From positions 1-6,883 of the forward strand of contig CALCIE010000058.1 in NCBI GenBank assembly GCA_937907425.1: 6,883 bases of DNA, read 5' to 3'. The position numbers and the translations under genes are program-made. Position 1 is the first letter of the stretch; every line of letters begins with the position of its first letter. Below the pieces are notes generated by a model. The model did not search any database and was not told where the DNA came from. It worked only from the letters and a program-made list of their open reading frames with translations. Of this stretch, positions 1 through 5,395 are shown piece by piece. The stretch comes from ZC4RG42 sp003242425 (lineage in GTDB: Bacteria > Pseudomonadota > Gammaproteobacteria > Burkholderiales > SG8-39).

Positions 1-1798
1 GGGCCGCACCCTCGCGCCATCCATAGAAGCACCACTCGTGGTTGCCCATAAAGTCCCCTATGGGTCGCCGTGTGGAGATGTGATCCAGCGCGTCCTTGAG
101 GTCGGGCACCAGCACGATGGTGCCGGTCTTGGTCTCCGGCTCGATCTCGATGCGGCGTACGAAGGCCTCGACCAGTTGCCGGTCCTGCAGGTCCACCGTG
201 GTGCGGGTCATCAGGTCGTCGATGCGGGCGAACTGCTCCAGCGCCCAGGCCCGCAACTGATCCGCCGACATTGCCGGTGCCGTAGGCTCGACCACCCGCT
301 TGCGGGCTTCGATGGCGTCGCGCTTGGCCTTGAGTTCCGCCAGGGTGGCACGCAGCTCGTCCAGGCCCTCGAACGTCGGGTCGGTCAGCATGGCGACCGT
401 CGCCTTGATCTTGCGGTTGAGCAACCCCAACTCGCGCTCGTCCTGGTCGCAGCGATCGGGCTGGGCTGCGGGCTTCATCGCCTCCGCTACGAACGCCTCG
501 ACCGCCGCCCGCGGCGATTCGTGTTCGCCCAGCAGCAGGCGCTTGATGGTTTCGAGCACGAACTTATCCAGCGCCGGGCCAGGCAGGTTCACCACGCCGC
601 AGACGCTCTTGCCATAGCGGTGGTAGCCCGAGCAGGTGTAGCTGCGATAGCCCTCGCCGGTAGGGCCGGGCCAGCGGCGGTCGCGGATGGTAGTGAACCC
701 ATGCCCGCAGCGCTTGCACGTCAGCAGGCTTGCCAGCAGCGTGCGTTTGGTCGGGCGGGCTTTGCCGTGCTCTGCTCGCCGCTTGGCGATGGCGCGTTGA
801 GCGGCATCGAAGATCTCACGACTTACCAGCGGCTCGTGGACATTCTCGGAGATGATCCAGTCGCGTTCGTCGTTCTTTCTCCACCCCTTGGTTCGCTTGG
901 GCCGCAGCTTGCCCTGGCCATCGAGACCGAACAGCGAACCCATCGTGTGGCGGTTCCACGCGATGGCCCCTCGGTAGGCCGGGTTGCGCAGCACCTTCCC
1001 GATGCGCGCGGTGTTCCACTTCTGGCCGTTGGGCGAGGGGATGCCTTCATCGTTGAACATCTGCGCGATGGAATGGAACCCGTAGCCTTGGGCGCAGAGC
1101 TCGAACATGCGCCGCACGACGGCAACGCGCTCGGGCGTCGATGGCACATAGCGGATGATGTCACTCTTGGCCTTCTTGATGTTGACCCCCGGCTCGAGCG
1201 TCCGCAGCAGCTTGCCGTCGGGACCGAACTCCTGCTTGCTGCCGTCGGGCATCCACCGCAGCGTGCGGAGCAGCTGGCCGTCGCTGGTCAGGTGCTGCTT
1301 GTCGTAGCCAAAGGGCGCGATCCCGCCGGGGGCGCTCTTGCGCTCGCGGATGTTGCTGATCTGCCCGCGAATGGTGTCGCGGGCGAGTTTCACGCTGTAC
1401 TGGCGGGCCTGCCAAGACTTGACGCCCTGAAGCAACTCGCCTTCCTCACCGTCGGGAATGCCCTCGGCGCAGAAGATGGTCTCGACGCCGGCCAGCTTGA
1501 GGCGATGGAGGTAGTAGCCTGTTTCGTTCGTGCCGCCGCGACTGAACCGGCTGATGTCGTAGACCAGCACGGCGTCGAAGTCGCGCCCGTTCTCGGCGTC
1601 GGCGATCATCTGCTCGAACTGGTCGCGGCCCCGGGTGCTCGTCCCGCTGATGGCGTCGTCCACATACCAGCGGATGATGCGGTAACGATGCTCCACGGCC
1701 CACTTCTCGACGTAGGCCTGCTGGTCCGGGATAGACCGCTCCTGTAGGTCCGTGCTTCGCCGGGCATAGCCCACGGCCGCGATGGTGTTTTTCGCCAT
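1..1798 (-). CDS. Large serine recombinase (site-specific integrase), C-terminus beyond window
   Basis: The protein would cut and rejoin DNA at attachment sites through a covalent phosphoserine intermediate, integrating or excising the element. The visible 599 residues run from ATG at 1798 to the left edge with no stop. The N-terminal resolvase domain (about 8-150) has GYARRSTD with the likely nucleophile Ser15 and the arginine-rich YDISRFSR (80-87). The recombinase domain (about 160-345) contains RNPAYRG (271-277). A zinc ribbon uses Cys361, Cys364, Cys389 and Cys400. A charged, leucine-rich stretch at about 452-502 looks like the coiled-coil arm of large serine integrases, and the tail reaches beyond residue 575, so little is probably missing. 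The start is set by AAAGGAG (1805-1811) six bases upstream. The gene diverges from the small plus-strand operon. Residues 170-205 carry an extra DG-rich insertion. Family assignment is secure; the attachment site is unknown. Confidence 0.95.
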   Translation of the reverse strand, partial: MAKNTIAAVGYARRSTDLQERSIPDQQAYVEKWAVEHRYRIIRWYVDDAISGTSTRGRDQFEQMIADAENGRDFDAVLVYDISRFSRGGTNETGYYLHRLKLAGVETIFCAEGIPDGEEGELLQGVKSWQARQYSVKLARDTIRGQISNIRERKSAPGGIAPFGYDKQHLTSDGQLLRTLRWMPDGSKQEFGPDGKLLRTLEPGVNIKKAKSDIIRYVPSTPERVAVVRRMFELCAQGYGFHSIAQMFNDEGIPSPNGQKWNTARIGKVLRNPAYRGAIAWNRHTMGSLFGLDGQGKLRPKRTKGWRKNDERDWIISENVHEPLVSREIFDAAQRAIAKRRAEHGKARPTKRTLLASLLTCKRCGHGFTTIRDRRWPGPTGEGYRSYTCSGYHRYGKSVCGVVNLPGPALDKFVLETIKRLLLGEHESPRAAVEAFVAEAMKPAAQPDRCDQDERELGLLNRKIKATVAMLTDPTFEGLDELRATLAELKAKRDAIEARKRVVEPTAPAMSADQLRAWALEQFARIDDLMTRTTVDLQDRQLVEAFVRRIEIEPETKTGTIVLVPDLKDALDHISTRRPIGDFMGNHEWCFYGWREGAA

Positions 1799-1812
1799 GT
1801 CTAGCTCCTTTC

Positions 1813-1831
1813 CGGCGGCAGCGCGCCGCCG
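1813..1831 (-). promoter_or_regulatory. Hairpin in the recombinase mRNA leader
   Basis: A perfect 7-bp stem (CGGCGGC with GCCGCCG) and a 5-base loop lie directly upstream of the recombinase Shine-Dalgarno sequence, one base away. If the mRNA begins near 1830, as the proposed promoter suggests, the stem would sit at its very 5' end. It could influence translation or mRNA stability. In GC-rich DNA a short GGC/GCC stem can arise by chance, so this is a modest call. Confidence 0.4.
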
Positions 1832-1836
1832 TCGCC

Positions 1837-1865
1837 ATGAGGGCTGAACGGACCGCCGCCGTCAA
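1837..1865 (-). promoter_or_regulatory. Putative recombinase promoter, minus-strand member of a back-to-back pair
   Basis: Reading on the minus strand, TTGACG (1865-1860) is followed after exactly 17 bases by CCTCAT (1842-1837). The first matches the -35 consensus in five of six positions. The second matches a -10 only weakly (three of six), which is tolerable for a regulated promoter in GC-rich DNA. Predicted transcription would start near 1830 and give a leader of about 32 bases. The main support is that the same two blocks occur at the same spacing on the opposite strand for the divergent operon. Confidence 0.5.
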
Positions 1866-1898
1866 GCTGCAACTCATTTGTCCTAAGGCACTTACGCC

Positions 1899-1927
1899 TT
1901 GACTCCCTTCGCCGCTGACGCCCTCAT
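1899..1927 (+). promoter_or_regulatory. Putative promoter of the three-gene plus-strand operon
   Basis: TTGACT (1899-1904) is followed after 17 bases by CCTCAT (1922-1927), a good -35 with a weak -10. Transcription would start near 1934 and give a leader of about 36 bases that contains the GAAAGGAG ribosome-binding site of the first gene. It mirrors the recombinase promoter. The two -35 elements face each other 33 bases apart, so one regulator bound between them could control both directions. Confidence 0.5.
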
Positions 1928-1969
1928 GGCCGGTGTCGACATGGACCACCAACCAGAAAGGAGCAGACC

Positions 1970-2239
1970 ATGCGAACCAAGCGAATCGAACTCGAAGGCC
2001 CCGCCGGGCACGTCGCCATCGAACGCCAGCGCGGCGGCACCACCATCCGCATCGACAGCATCGTGCGCGAGCCCAAGCCGGGCCAGCAGGCATGGAAGAC
2101 CTGGGAGGTCGAGGCCCGCATCGGTGACGACGACCTGTACGCCATCGCCCAGGAGGTCCAGCACCGCTGCGAAGGGCACCCCGGCACCAACAGCGACGTG
2201 CAGGGCTACTTCGCCGAACTGCAGCGTTTCCAAGACTGA
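1970..2239 (+). CDS. Small protein of unknown function, first gene of the operon (89 aa)
   Basis: I do not recognise a characterised family. The protein is soluble, with no signal peptide, membrane segment or cysteine pair. Residues 1-50 look like alternating beta strands (RIELEGPAGHVAIER, then TTIRIDSIV), and the C-terminal half looks helical (DLYAIAQEVQHRC) and ends GYFAELQRFQD. The start is secure: GAAAGGAG (1956-1963) lies six bases upstream of ATG. The gene lies downstream of the proposed promoter and 36 bases before the next gene, so it is probably co-transcribed with it. The bias to G or C at third codon positions supports a real gene. Similar small proteins seem to accompany HARE-HTH genes in planctomycete elements, but that is recollection. 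A regulator, anti-restriction factor or other accessory protein are all possible. Confidence 0.8.
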   Translation: MRTKRIELEGPAGHVAIERQRGGTTIRIDSIVREPKPGQQAWKTWEVEARIGDDDLYAIAQEVQHRCEGHPGTNSDVQGYFAELQRFQD

Positions 2240-2275
2240 CGCCCGGATACCACCAACCCAAAGGAGACCATCGCC

Positions 2276-2515
2276 ATGACCACGCAGAAGACCAACCCAC
2301 GCATCACCGACGCCATCCAGCGGGCCCGCGCCGACATCGCCAGCCTGACCGACTGGCTCGAAATGGAACTGGACAAGCAGCGCAACGCCGCCCCGACCTG
2401 GGGCGACGTGAATGCGCTCGAGCACGTCCGCGAGAACCTGATCGAGACGCTGGCGTTCTTCTCCGGCGTCGAAGAAGCCCAGATCAAACGCAGCCTCGAT
2501 GAACTGCATTCCTAA
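2276..2515 (+). CDS. Small helical protein of unknown function, second gene of the operon (79 aa)
   Basis: The protein has no recognised family and appears almost entirely alpha-helical. One helix covers about residues 9-37 (DAIQRARADIASLTDWLEME), and a second pair of amphipathic helices covers about 44-78, ending IKRSLDELHS. It is acidic, lacks cysteine and has no signal peptide or membrane segment, so a cytoplasmic helical-hairpin or protein-interaction role is the most that can be inferred. ATG at 2276 is preceded by AAGGAG (2261-2266) with a nine-base spacer. The upstream leader repeats ACCACCAACC, also found before the first gene. The stop lies 25 bases before the third gene, consistent with one operon. 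Confidence 0.8.
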   Translation: MTTQKTNPRITDAIQRARADIASLTDWLEMELDKQRNAAPTWGDVNALEHVRENLIETLAFFSGVEEAQIKRSLDELHS

Positions 2516-2540
2516 ACCCCTTACCCAAGGAGCAATGACC

Positions 2541-2837
2541 ATGACCGCGAAGAAGAACAGCAAGAAGGCCCGCACGCCAAAGACCACCAGCGCCAAGGCC
2601 GAAGCGCCTGCCAAGCCGATGAGCGGCCTGGACGCCGCCGCAGCCGTTCTGGCCGAGTCCAAGGAGCCGATGAGCGCCAAGCAGATCGTCGAGACGGCGC
2701 TGGCCAAGGGCCTGTGGCAGACCAACGGCGCGACGCCGCAGGCGACGATCTATGCGGCGATGATCAGGGAGATTGCCGCCAAGGGCGACAAGGCCAGGTT
2801 CCGCAAGGTCGCCCGGGGCCGATTCACCGCCGCCTGA
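2541..2837 (+). CDS. HARE-HTH winged-helix protein, third gene of the operon (98 aa)
   Basis: Residues 1-26 are a Lys/Ala/Thr-rich basic tail (TAKKNSKKARTPKTT), probably disordered and suited to nucleic-acid contact. Residues 27-98 match the HARE-HTH fold: GLDAAAAVLAES, then PMSAKQIVETALAKGLW, then TPQATIYAAMIREI and a C-terminal wing (RFRKVARGRFTAA). This winged-helix domain is known from HB1/ASXL proteins, the RNA polymerase delta subunit and restriction enzymes, where it contacts DNA or other proteins. A DNA-binding regulator or nucleoid-like accessory is inferred; the target is unknown, but the divergent control region is an obvious candidate. AAGGAG (2527-2532) is eight bases from ATG 2541 and only two from ATG 2535, so 2541 is preferred; a further in-frame ATG at 2499 overlaps the previous gene. 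A terminator follows 23 bases after the stop. Confidence 0.85.
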   Translation: MTAKKNSKKARTPKTTSAKAEAPAKPMSGLDAAAAVLAESKEPMSAKQIVETALAKGLWQTNGATPQATIYAAMIREIAAKGDKARFRKVARGRFTAA

Positions 2838-2860
2838 TTCCCACGCCCGTCTCCATTCGC

Positions 2861-2890
2861 AACGCCGATCCCTGCGGGTCGGCGTTTTCT
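2861..2890 (+). terminator. Intrinsic terminator of the plus-strand operon
   Basis: AACGCCGA (2861-2868) pairs perfectly with TCGGCGTT (2879-2886). Inside this, CCC (2870-2872) pairs with GGG (2876-2878) around TGC with one bulged T, giving an 11-bp stem. The run TTTTCT follows at 2885-2890. It lies 23 bases beyond the HARE-HTH stop and immediately before the convergent zinc-protein stop. No T run follows on the minus strand, so it works best for the plus strand. Confidence 0.85.
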
Positions 2891-2895
2891 CTCGG

Positions 2896-3084
2896 TCACA
2901 TCGCATAGCGCTGCCTCCGTCGTTGCCGGTATGCCCGCTGGCGGCAGGCGGCGCGGCAGTAGGTCGCCTGGGGGCGACCGGCGTAGAACACCTTGCCGCA
3001 CACCGCGCAGAACCGGCGATAGCAGCCCACCTGGTCGCCATGCCGCCGCCAGGACAGCTCCAAGATCACCTCGCGGCTCCACAC
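2896..3084 (-). CDS. Small Cys4 zinc-binding protein (62 aa)
   Basis: The sequence has CAVC (26-29) and CRAAC (43-47), a CX2C-X13-CX3C zinc knuckle with the spacer motif GKVFYAGRPQATY. An arginine-rich tail (RQRAYRQRRRQR, 48-59) is suited to nucleic-acid binding. This resembles the short treble-clef or FCS-like fingers common on plasmids and phages, but I cannot name a family. The start is chosen at GTG 3084 because GGAGGG (3090-3095) lies five bases upstream. An in-frame TTG at 3126 would add 14 residues but lacks such a site. The gene is convergent to the HARE-HTH operon and downstream of the ATPase and hexamer-repeat region on the same strand. A role in regulation or replication is conjecture. 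Confidence 0.75.
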   Translation of the reverse strand: MWSREVILELSWRRHGDQVGCYRRFCAVCGKVFYAGRPQATYCRAACRQRAYRQRRRQRYAM

Positions 3085-3297
3085 GGCTACCCTCCGGCGC
3101 GTTACGGCAGAATGTTCGCCGTCCAAAAGAAACTCTGTCCTGGTCCGCGACCGTTCCCGCCGCCATCACCTTGCCGCAGGTCCGCCGGAGTACCTATTGC
3201 CCATGGCGAAGCGGGCCGCGATTCCAATTTTGCTCTGGAGCGCTCTCGTTCCGCCGGGCCTTGACTGCTGTAAAGGCAGCCATGGTCGGCAGTTAGC
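3085..3297. other. Gene-poor spacer between zinc-protein gene and hexamer cluster
   Basis: Together with the repeat cluster this makes a 335-base stretch (3085-3419) without a convincing gene. It holds the zinc-protein ribosome-binding site (3090-3095), one isolated ATTCCAATTT copy (3221-3230), a GCCTTGACT (3258-3266) identical to that at 1896-1904 but without the downstream GCCCTCATGGC block, and a short dyad from ACTGC (3264-3268) to GCAGT (3288-3292). Very short open frames exist on both strands (for example 3202-3300 plus, 32 codons), but none has a good ribosome-binding site. A regulatory or origin role is possible. Confidence 0.5.
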
Positions 3298-3409
3298 GTG
3301 ATTCCAATTTCCAATTCCAATTTCCAATCCTTCCATTTCCGGCCCTCATTCCAATTTTCATTCCAATTCCAATCCCCCTATAGGGGATTGGAATTGGAAT
3401 GGAATTGGA
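3221..3409. repeat. Iteron-like cluster of TCCAAT/ATTGGA hexamers
   Basis: The plus strand carries TCCAAT at 3223, 3303, 3310, 3316, 3323, 3350, 3362 and 3368, and the inverted form ATTGGA at 3387, 3393 and 3404: eleven copies, ten of them within 107 bases. Neighbouring copies are spaced 6-7 bases or 11-12 bases apart. The cluster (3301-3409) is far richer in A and T than the surrounding sequence. It lies just past the stop of a replication-type ATPase. Tandem repeats plus AT-rich DNA beside a replication gene are what an iteron origin looks like. A simple AATTCC microsatellite that spread by slippage is the plain alternative. Confidence 0.8.
3359..3401. repeat. Long near-perfect palindrome inside the hexamer cluster
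   Basis: The dyad is centred between 3380 and 3381 on CCCCTATAGGGG (3375-3386). It continues outward for 15 more pairs through ATTCCAATTCCAAT on the left and its complement on the right, with a single unpaired C at 3374. About 21 bp pair in all with almost no loop, favouring a DNA cruciform or a protein-binding palindrome. In ATPase mRNA it would form a strong hairpin 19 bases after the stop, but no U run follows on that strand, so it is not a typical intrinsic terminator; mRNA 3'-end protection remains possible. Confidence 0.8.
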
Positions 3410-3419
3410 GGGCTTGCTG

Positions 3420-5075
3420 TCAGGCGGTGCTCATGACGTCGCCATCCACGTTGATCAGCCCCTGCTCGTGCAGCTTGGCCAGCACGCTGTAGCGGGTGGA
3501 TTGCCGCATGCCGGCGGCTTCACATGCCTTGTGCCAATCCGAAACGCTGGCCTGCCCATCGTCCCCTTTGGCGATCAGGCGCTGGGCGATCTTCAGGCCC
3601 GTCTTCTGCCACTTCCCCGACATCGCCGCCTTGGCCTGCGACACCAGCGCGCCGGTGTCGGCGTCAACCACCTCGATGGCCGCCGATGTCACCGAGTTCC
3701 CGTAGTCATCCAGCAGGTCCGGCAACTCCACCGTGACCAGGCGCAATGCCAGCGGCGGCGGGGTCTCGGCGTCCTTCATCTTCGTGGCCGTCAGCAACAG
3801 CCTGTCGTCGTTGGCTAGGCGATACTCGGCGTCCAGCGCGGCCTTGAGCGCGATCGCGCCCCGCGCCCGGGTCTTATCGCCATGCCCGGCGTGATGCACC
3901 ACCAGGACCGTGCAGCCGTAGCGCTGGCGAATGGCGTCGCAGGCCAACACGAACCGGCTCATGTCCTGCGTGCTGTTCTCATCGCCGCCGCCGAAGCACC
4001 GCGCCAGCGTGTCCAGTACGATCAGCACGGGCTTGCCGACGGTCGCCACGCCGGTGTCGATGGCGGTGGCGAGCGCCATCAGGTCGGTGGGGTTGGGCAT
4101 CGCCACCGCCGGGGCCAGGTAGAGCGGCACGTCCGCCAGGCTGACGCCGTGGTGCTGGCTCCACGCCCGGATGCGCCTGCCGAAACCCTGTTGGCCTTCT
4201 CCGGCGATATAGACGACGGGACCACCCTTGACCGCCTGGCCGCGCCAGGGCGTTTCAGTGGCCACCCTGCACGCCCAGTCGATGGCCAGGAACGACTTGC
4301 CGCAGCCGGGGTCGCCGAAGATCAGGGCGAAGGTGTCGCGTTCGAGCATGCCCCGCAGCAGCCAATGCGGCGGGCGCATCTCGATCTGGTCGGCACGAGT
4401 GAGTTGGAGGCGACGGACCGGTTGCTCTATCTTGGCGGATTCGTTAGACACCGGAGAGCTTTGGAAATCCATAGCTGGTGGTTCGTCGGTGCACTGCACC
4501 TGCGATAGTGGGCCACCTGCGAGATTCACCTGGTCAGGCGGCACGACCTCCAATGGCCGTGGTGGCGGCACGATCACATTGGGTCGAATCGGCGAAGTAG
4601 CCCATTGCTCCACCGCACGCAGCCAGGGACACAGCAGCTTGGGGTCGAAGATGTCCAAATCGGCGGTGTCGAGGTCTTCCCACAGGTTGGTCACATAGGC
4701 CATCGCATGATGGCGACCACGCAGACGCGCGGCGGCGACGGCATGGCCGGGCCGATACCCAAGGTGATAGGTCTTGCGGCCCGCGTCGCCACGACCATAG
4801 ACGGCAAAGCGCTCCCGCACACGCCGACGCAGTTGCCATGCCGCTTCGACCTCGGCGAAGGGATCGCATCGCCGCTGCTCGATCAGCTTGCGCACCGACA
4901 CCGGCCGCGGGTCGGGCTTCGGCGGGCCTGGTGGATGCGCCCACACCTTGACAATGCGCCGCGCCCCTTCGAGGAACCCTTGCCGATACGCCTGCTCCTT
5001 GGCGCGGTTCACAATCGGCCAATCGGGACCGTCGTCGTATTCGCGCAGCAGCGGCTGTTCGGTCGCGGCGACCAT
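3420..5075 (-). CDS. RecA-fold replication-type ATPase (AAA_25/RepA-helicase-like), 551 aa
   Basis: The C-terminal two thirds form a RecA-like ATPase of the RepA/AAA_25 type. Walker A is GDPGCGKS (254-261), Walker B is VLIVLD (350-355), the sensor strand is VLVVHHAGH (390-398), and KTRARGAIAL (401-410) resembles the arginine-containing loop of hexameric RepA helicases. Residues about 495-549 look like a winged helix (VSDWHKACEAAGMRQSTRYS). The first 230 residues are not recognised; they include an acidic patch (WEDLDTADLDIFDP, 132-145) and a proline-rich linker (169-180). A role in replication initiation or DNA unwinding is inferred from the family and from the adjacent hexamer repeats. Start 5075 is preferred because AGAGG (5084-5088) lies eight bases upstream and the previous gene stops at 5078; ATG 5120 would overlap that gene by 43 bases. 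The two genes are probably co-translated. Confidence 0.9.
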   Translation of the reverse strand: MVAATEQPLLREYDDGPDWPIVNRAKEQAYRQGFLEGARRIVKVWAHPPGPPKPDPRPVSVRKLIEQRRCDPFAEVEAAWQLRRRVRERFAVYGRGDAGRKTYHLGYRPGHAVAAARLRGRHHAMAYVTNLWEDLDTADLDIFDPKLLCPWLRAVEQWATSPIRPNVIVPPPRPLEVVPPDQVNLAGGPLSQVQCTDEPPAMDFQSSPVSNESAKIEQPVRRLQLTRADQIEMRPPHWLLRGMLERDTFALIFGDPGCGKSFLAIDWACRVATETPWRGQAVKGGPVVYIAGEGQQGFGRRIRAWSQHHGVSLADVPLYLAPAVAMPNPTDLMALATAIDTGVATVGKPVLIVLDTLARCFGGGDENSTQDMSRFVLACDAIRQRYGCTVLVVHHAGHGDKTRARGAIALKAALDAEYRLANDDRLLLTATKMKDAETPPPLALRLVTVELPDLLDDYGNSVTSAAIEVVDADTGALVSQAKAAMSGKWQKTGLKIAQRLIAKGDDGQASVSDWHKACEAAGMRQSTRYSVLAKLHEQGLINVDGDVMSTA

Positions 5076-5077
5076 GT

Positions 5078-5272
5078 TCAGTTCCTCTCGGCGATCCGCC
5101 GCTGCTGCTCGCGCTGCCACCGCACCAGCAGCCAGCGCGTGATCGCCTGCGTGCGTTGGGTGCGAAGTTCAGCTACTTCCTCAGCGCTCGGCTCGCCCTC
5201 GTCGGCAGCGATGTGGAACTCGAACTTGCCCACCCGGTGCGTCACAACTGGCTTGTCCATCACGGCCTGCAT
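5078..5272 (-). CDS. Small protein of unknown function upstream of the ATPase (64 aa)
   Basis: No family is recognised. The N-terminal half looks like two beta strands (PVVTHRV, KFEFHIA). An acidic helix starter (EGEPSAEEVAELRTQ) leads into a long amphipathic helix with a strongly basic end (RWLLVRWQREQQRRIAERN), which could bind DNA or the ATPase. ATG 5272 is preferred because GGGAG (5278-5282) lies five bases upstream; the in-frame ATG at 5284 adds four residues and has no such site. The stop is two bases from the ATPase start, so the pair is translationally coupled and the protein probably acts with the ATPase. Confidence 0.7.
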   Translation of the reverse strand: MQAVMDKPVVTHRVGKFEFHIAADEGEPSAEEVAELRTQRTQAITRWLLVRWQREQQRRIAERN

Positions 5273-5292
5273 GGCCACTCCCATGACAATGT

Positions 5293-5322
5293 GAAAATGC
5301 CCTCAGCGAACCGACGCTGAGG
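5293..5322 (-). terminator. Candidate terminator or leader hairpin upstream of the 64-residue gene
   Basis: CCTCAGCG and CGCTGAGG form a perfect 8-bp stem with a 6-base loop (5301-5322). On the minus strand it is followed by GCATTTTC, a short T run. It could end capsid transcription. It also sits only 29 bases before the next start codon, so it could instead be a leader structure acting on the replication genes. The T run is short, so efficiency is doubtful. Confidence 0.55.
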
Positions 5323-5390
5323 TTCAGTGATGGGTTTGGGTGGATCGGTGGGTTGGTTGGTTGGGTTCGGTGGTTGGTTCAGTCGGTTTA
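5323..5390 (-). promoter_or_regulatory. C-rich, G-poor transcript tract, candidate Rho-utilisation site
   Basis: As RNA from the minus strand this 68-base tract contains about 31 C and only 5 G, built from repeats such as CCAACC and ACCCA, and appears unstructured. That composition, untranslated and directly after the capsid gene, is what Rho prefers. The two hairpins at 5396-5435 and 5301-5322 flank it. The opposite strand reads GGTTGGTTGGTTGGG (5351-5365), which could form a two-tier G-quadruplex. Confidence 0.45.
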
Positions 5391-5395
5391 CAGCA

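Larger units (their letters stand above)
1834..1930. repeat. Two-part inverted repeat in the divergent control region
   Basis: The outer arms GCCATGAGGGC (1834-1844) and GCCCTCATGGC (1920-1930) are a perfect 11-bp inverted repeat. The inner arms GTCAAG (1861-1866) and CTTGAC (1898-1903) are a perfect 6-bp inverted repeat. Both arms therefore read CTTGAC-N16-GCCCTCATGGC, while the 16-base spacers are not conserved (about 4 of 16 identical). Conserved blocks at fixed spacing with a free spacer fit sigma-factor recognition or paired protein-binding sites. The central 31 bases (1867-1897) hold a small AAGGC/GCCTT dyad (1885-1900) where a regulator could sit. An attachment or recombinase-binding role is the alternative, but the 97-bp span is long for a single serine-integrase attP. 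Confidence 0.8.

Noticed and set aside
38..1747. A 569-codon open frame on the plus strand
   Set aside because: It lies wholly antisense to the serine recombinase, whose motifs are unambiguous. Its translation is low-complexity Gly/Ala/Leu/Val/Arg-rich sequence of the kind produced by reading GC-rich genes on the opposite strand, and it lacks a ribosome-binding site.
1834..1930. A serine-integrase attP site formed by the inverted repeat
   Set aside because: Typical attP sites are about 50 bp with arms around a central dinucleotide. These arms span 97 bp, and the -35/-10-like spacing to both genes fits promoters better. Kept only as an alternative.
3258..3266. A third copy of the promoter block (GCCTTGACT)
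   Set aside because: The -35-like half matches 1896-1904, but the GCCCTCATGGC block is absent at the required distance and no gene follows.
3102..3320. A 72-codon minus-strand open frame, and 29-32 codon frames between 3191 and 3300
   Set aside because: No ribosome-binding site, no domain, and the larger frame runs into the hexamer repeats. Coding cannot be excluded for the shortest ones but is not supported.
3301..3409. CRISPR array
   Set aside because: The units are 6-7 bases, contiguous and in both orientations, without 25-40 base repeats or unique spacers, and no cas genes are present.
3882..4508. Plus-strand open frames opposite the ATPase, including 3882-4508 and 4605-5294
   Set aside because: They overlap the Walker-motif ATPase on the opposite strand and have composition typical of antisense frames.
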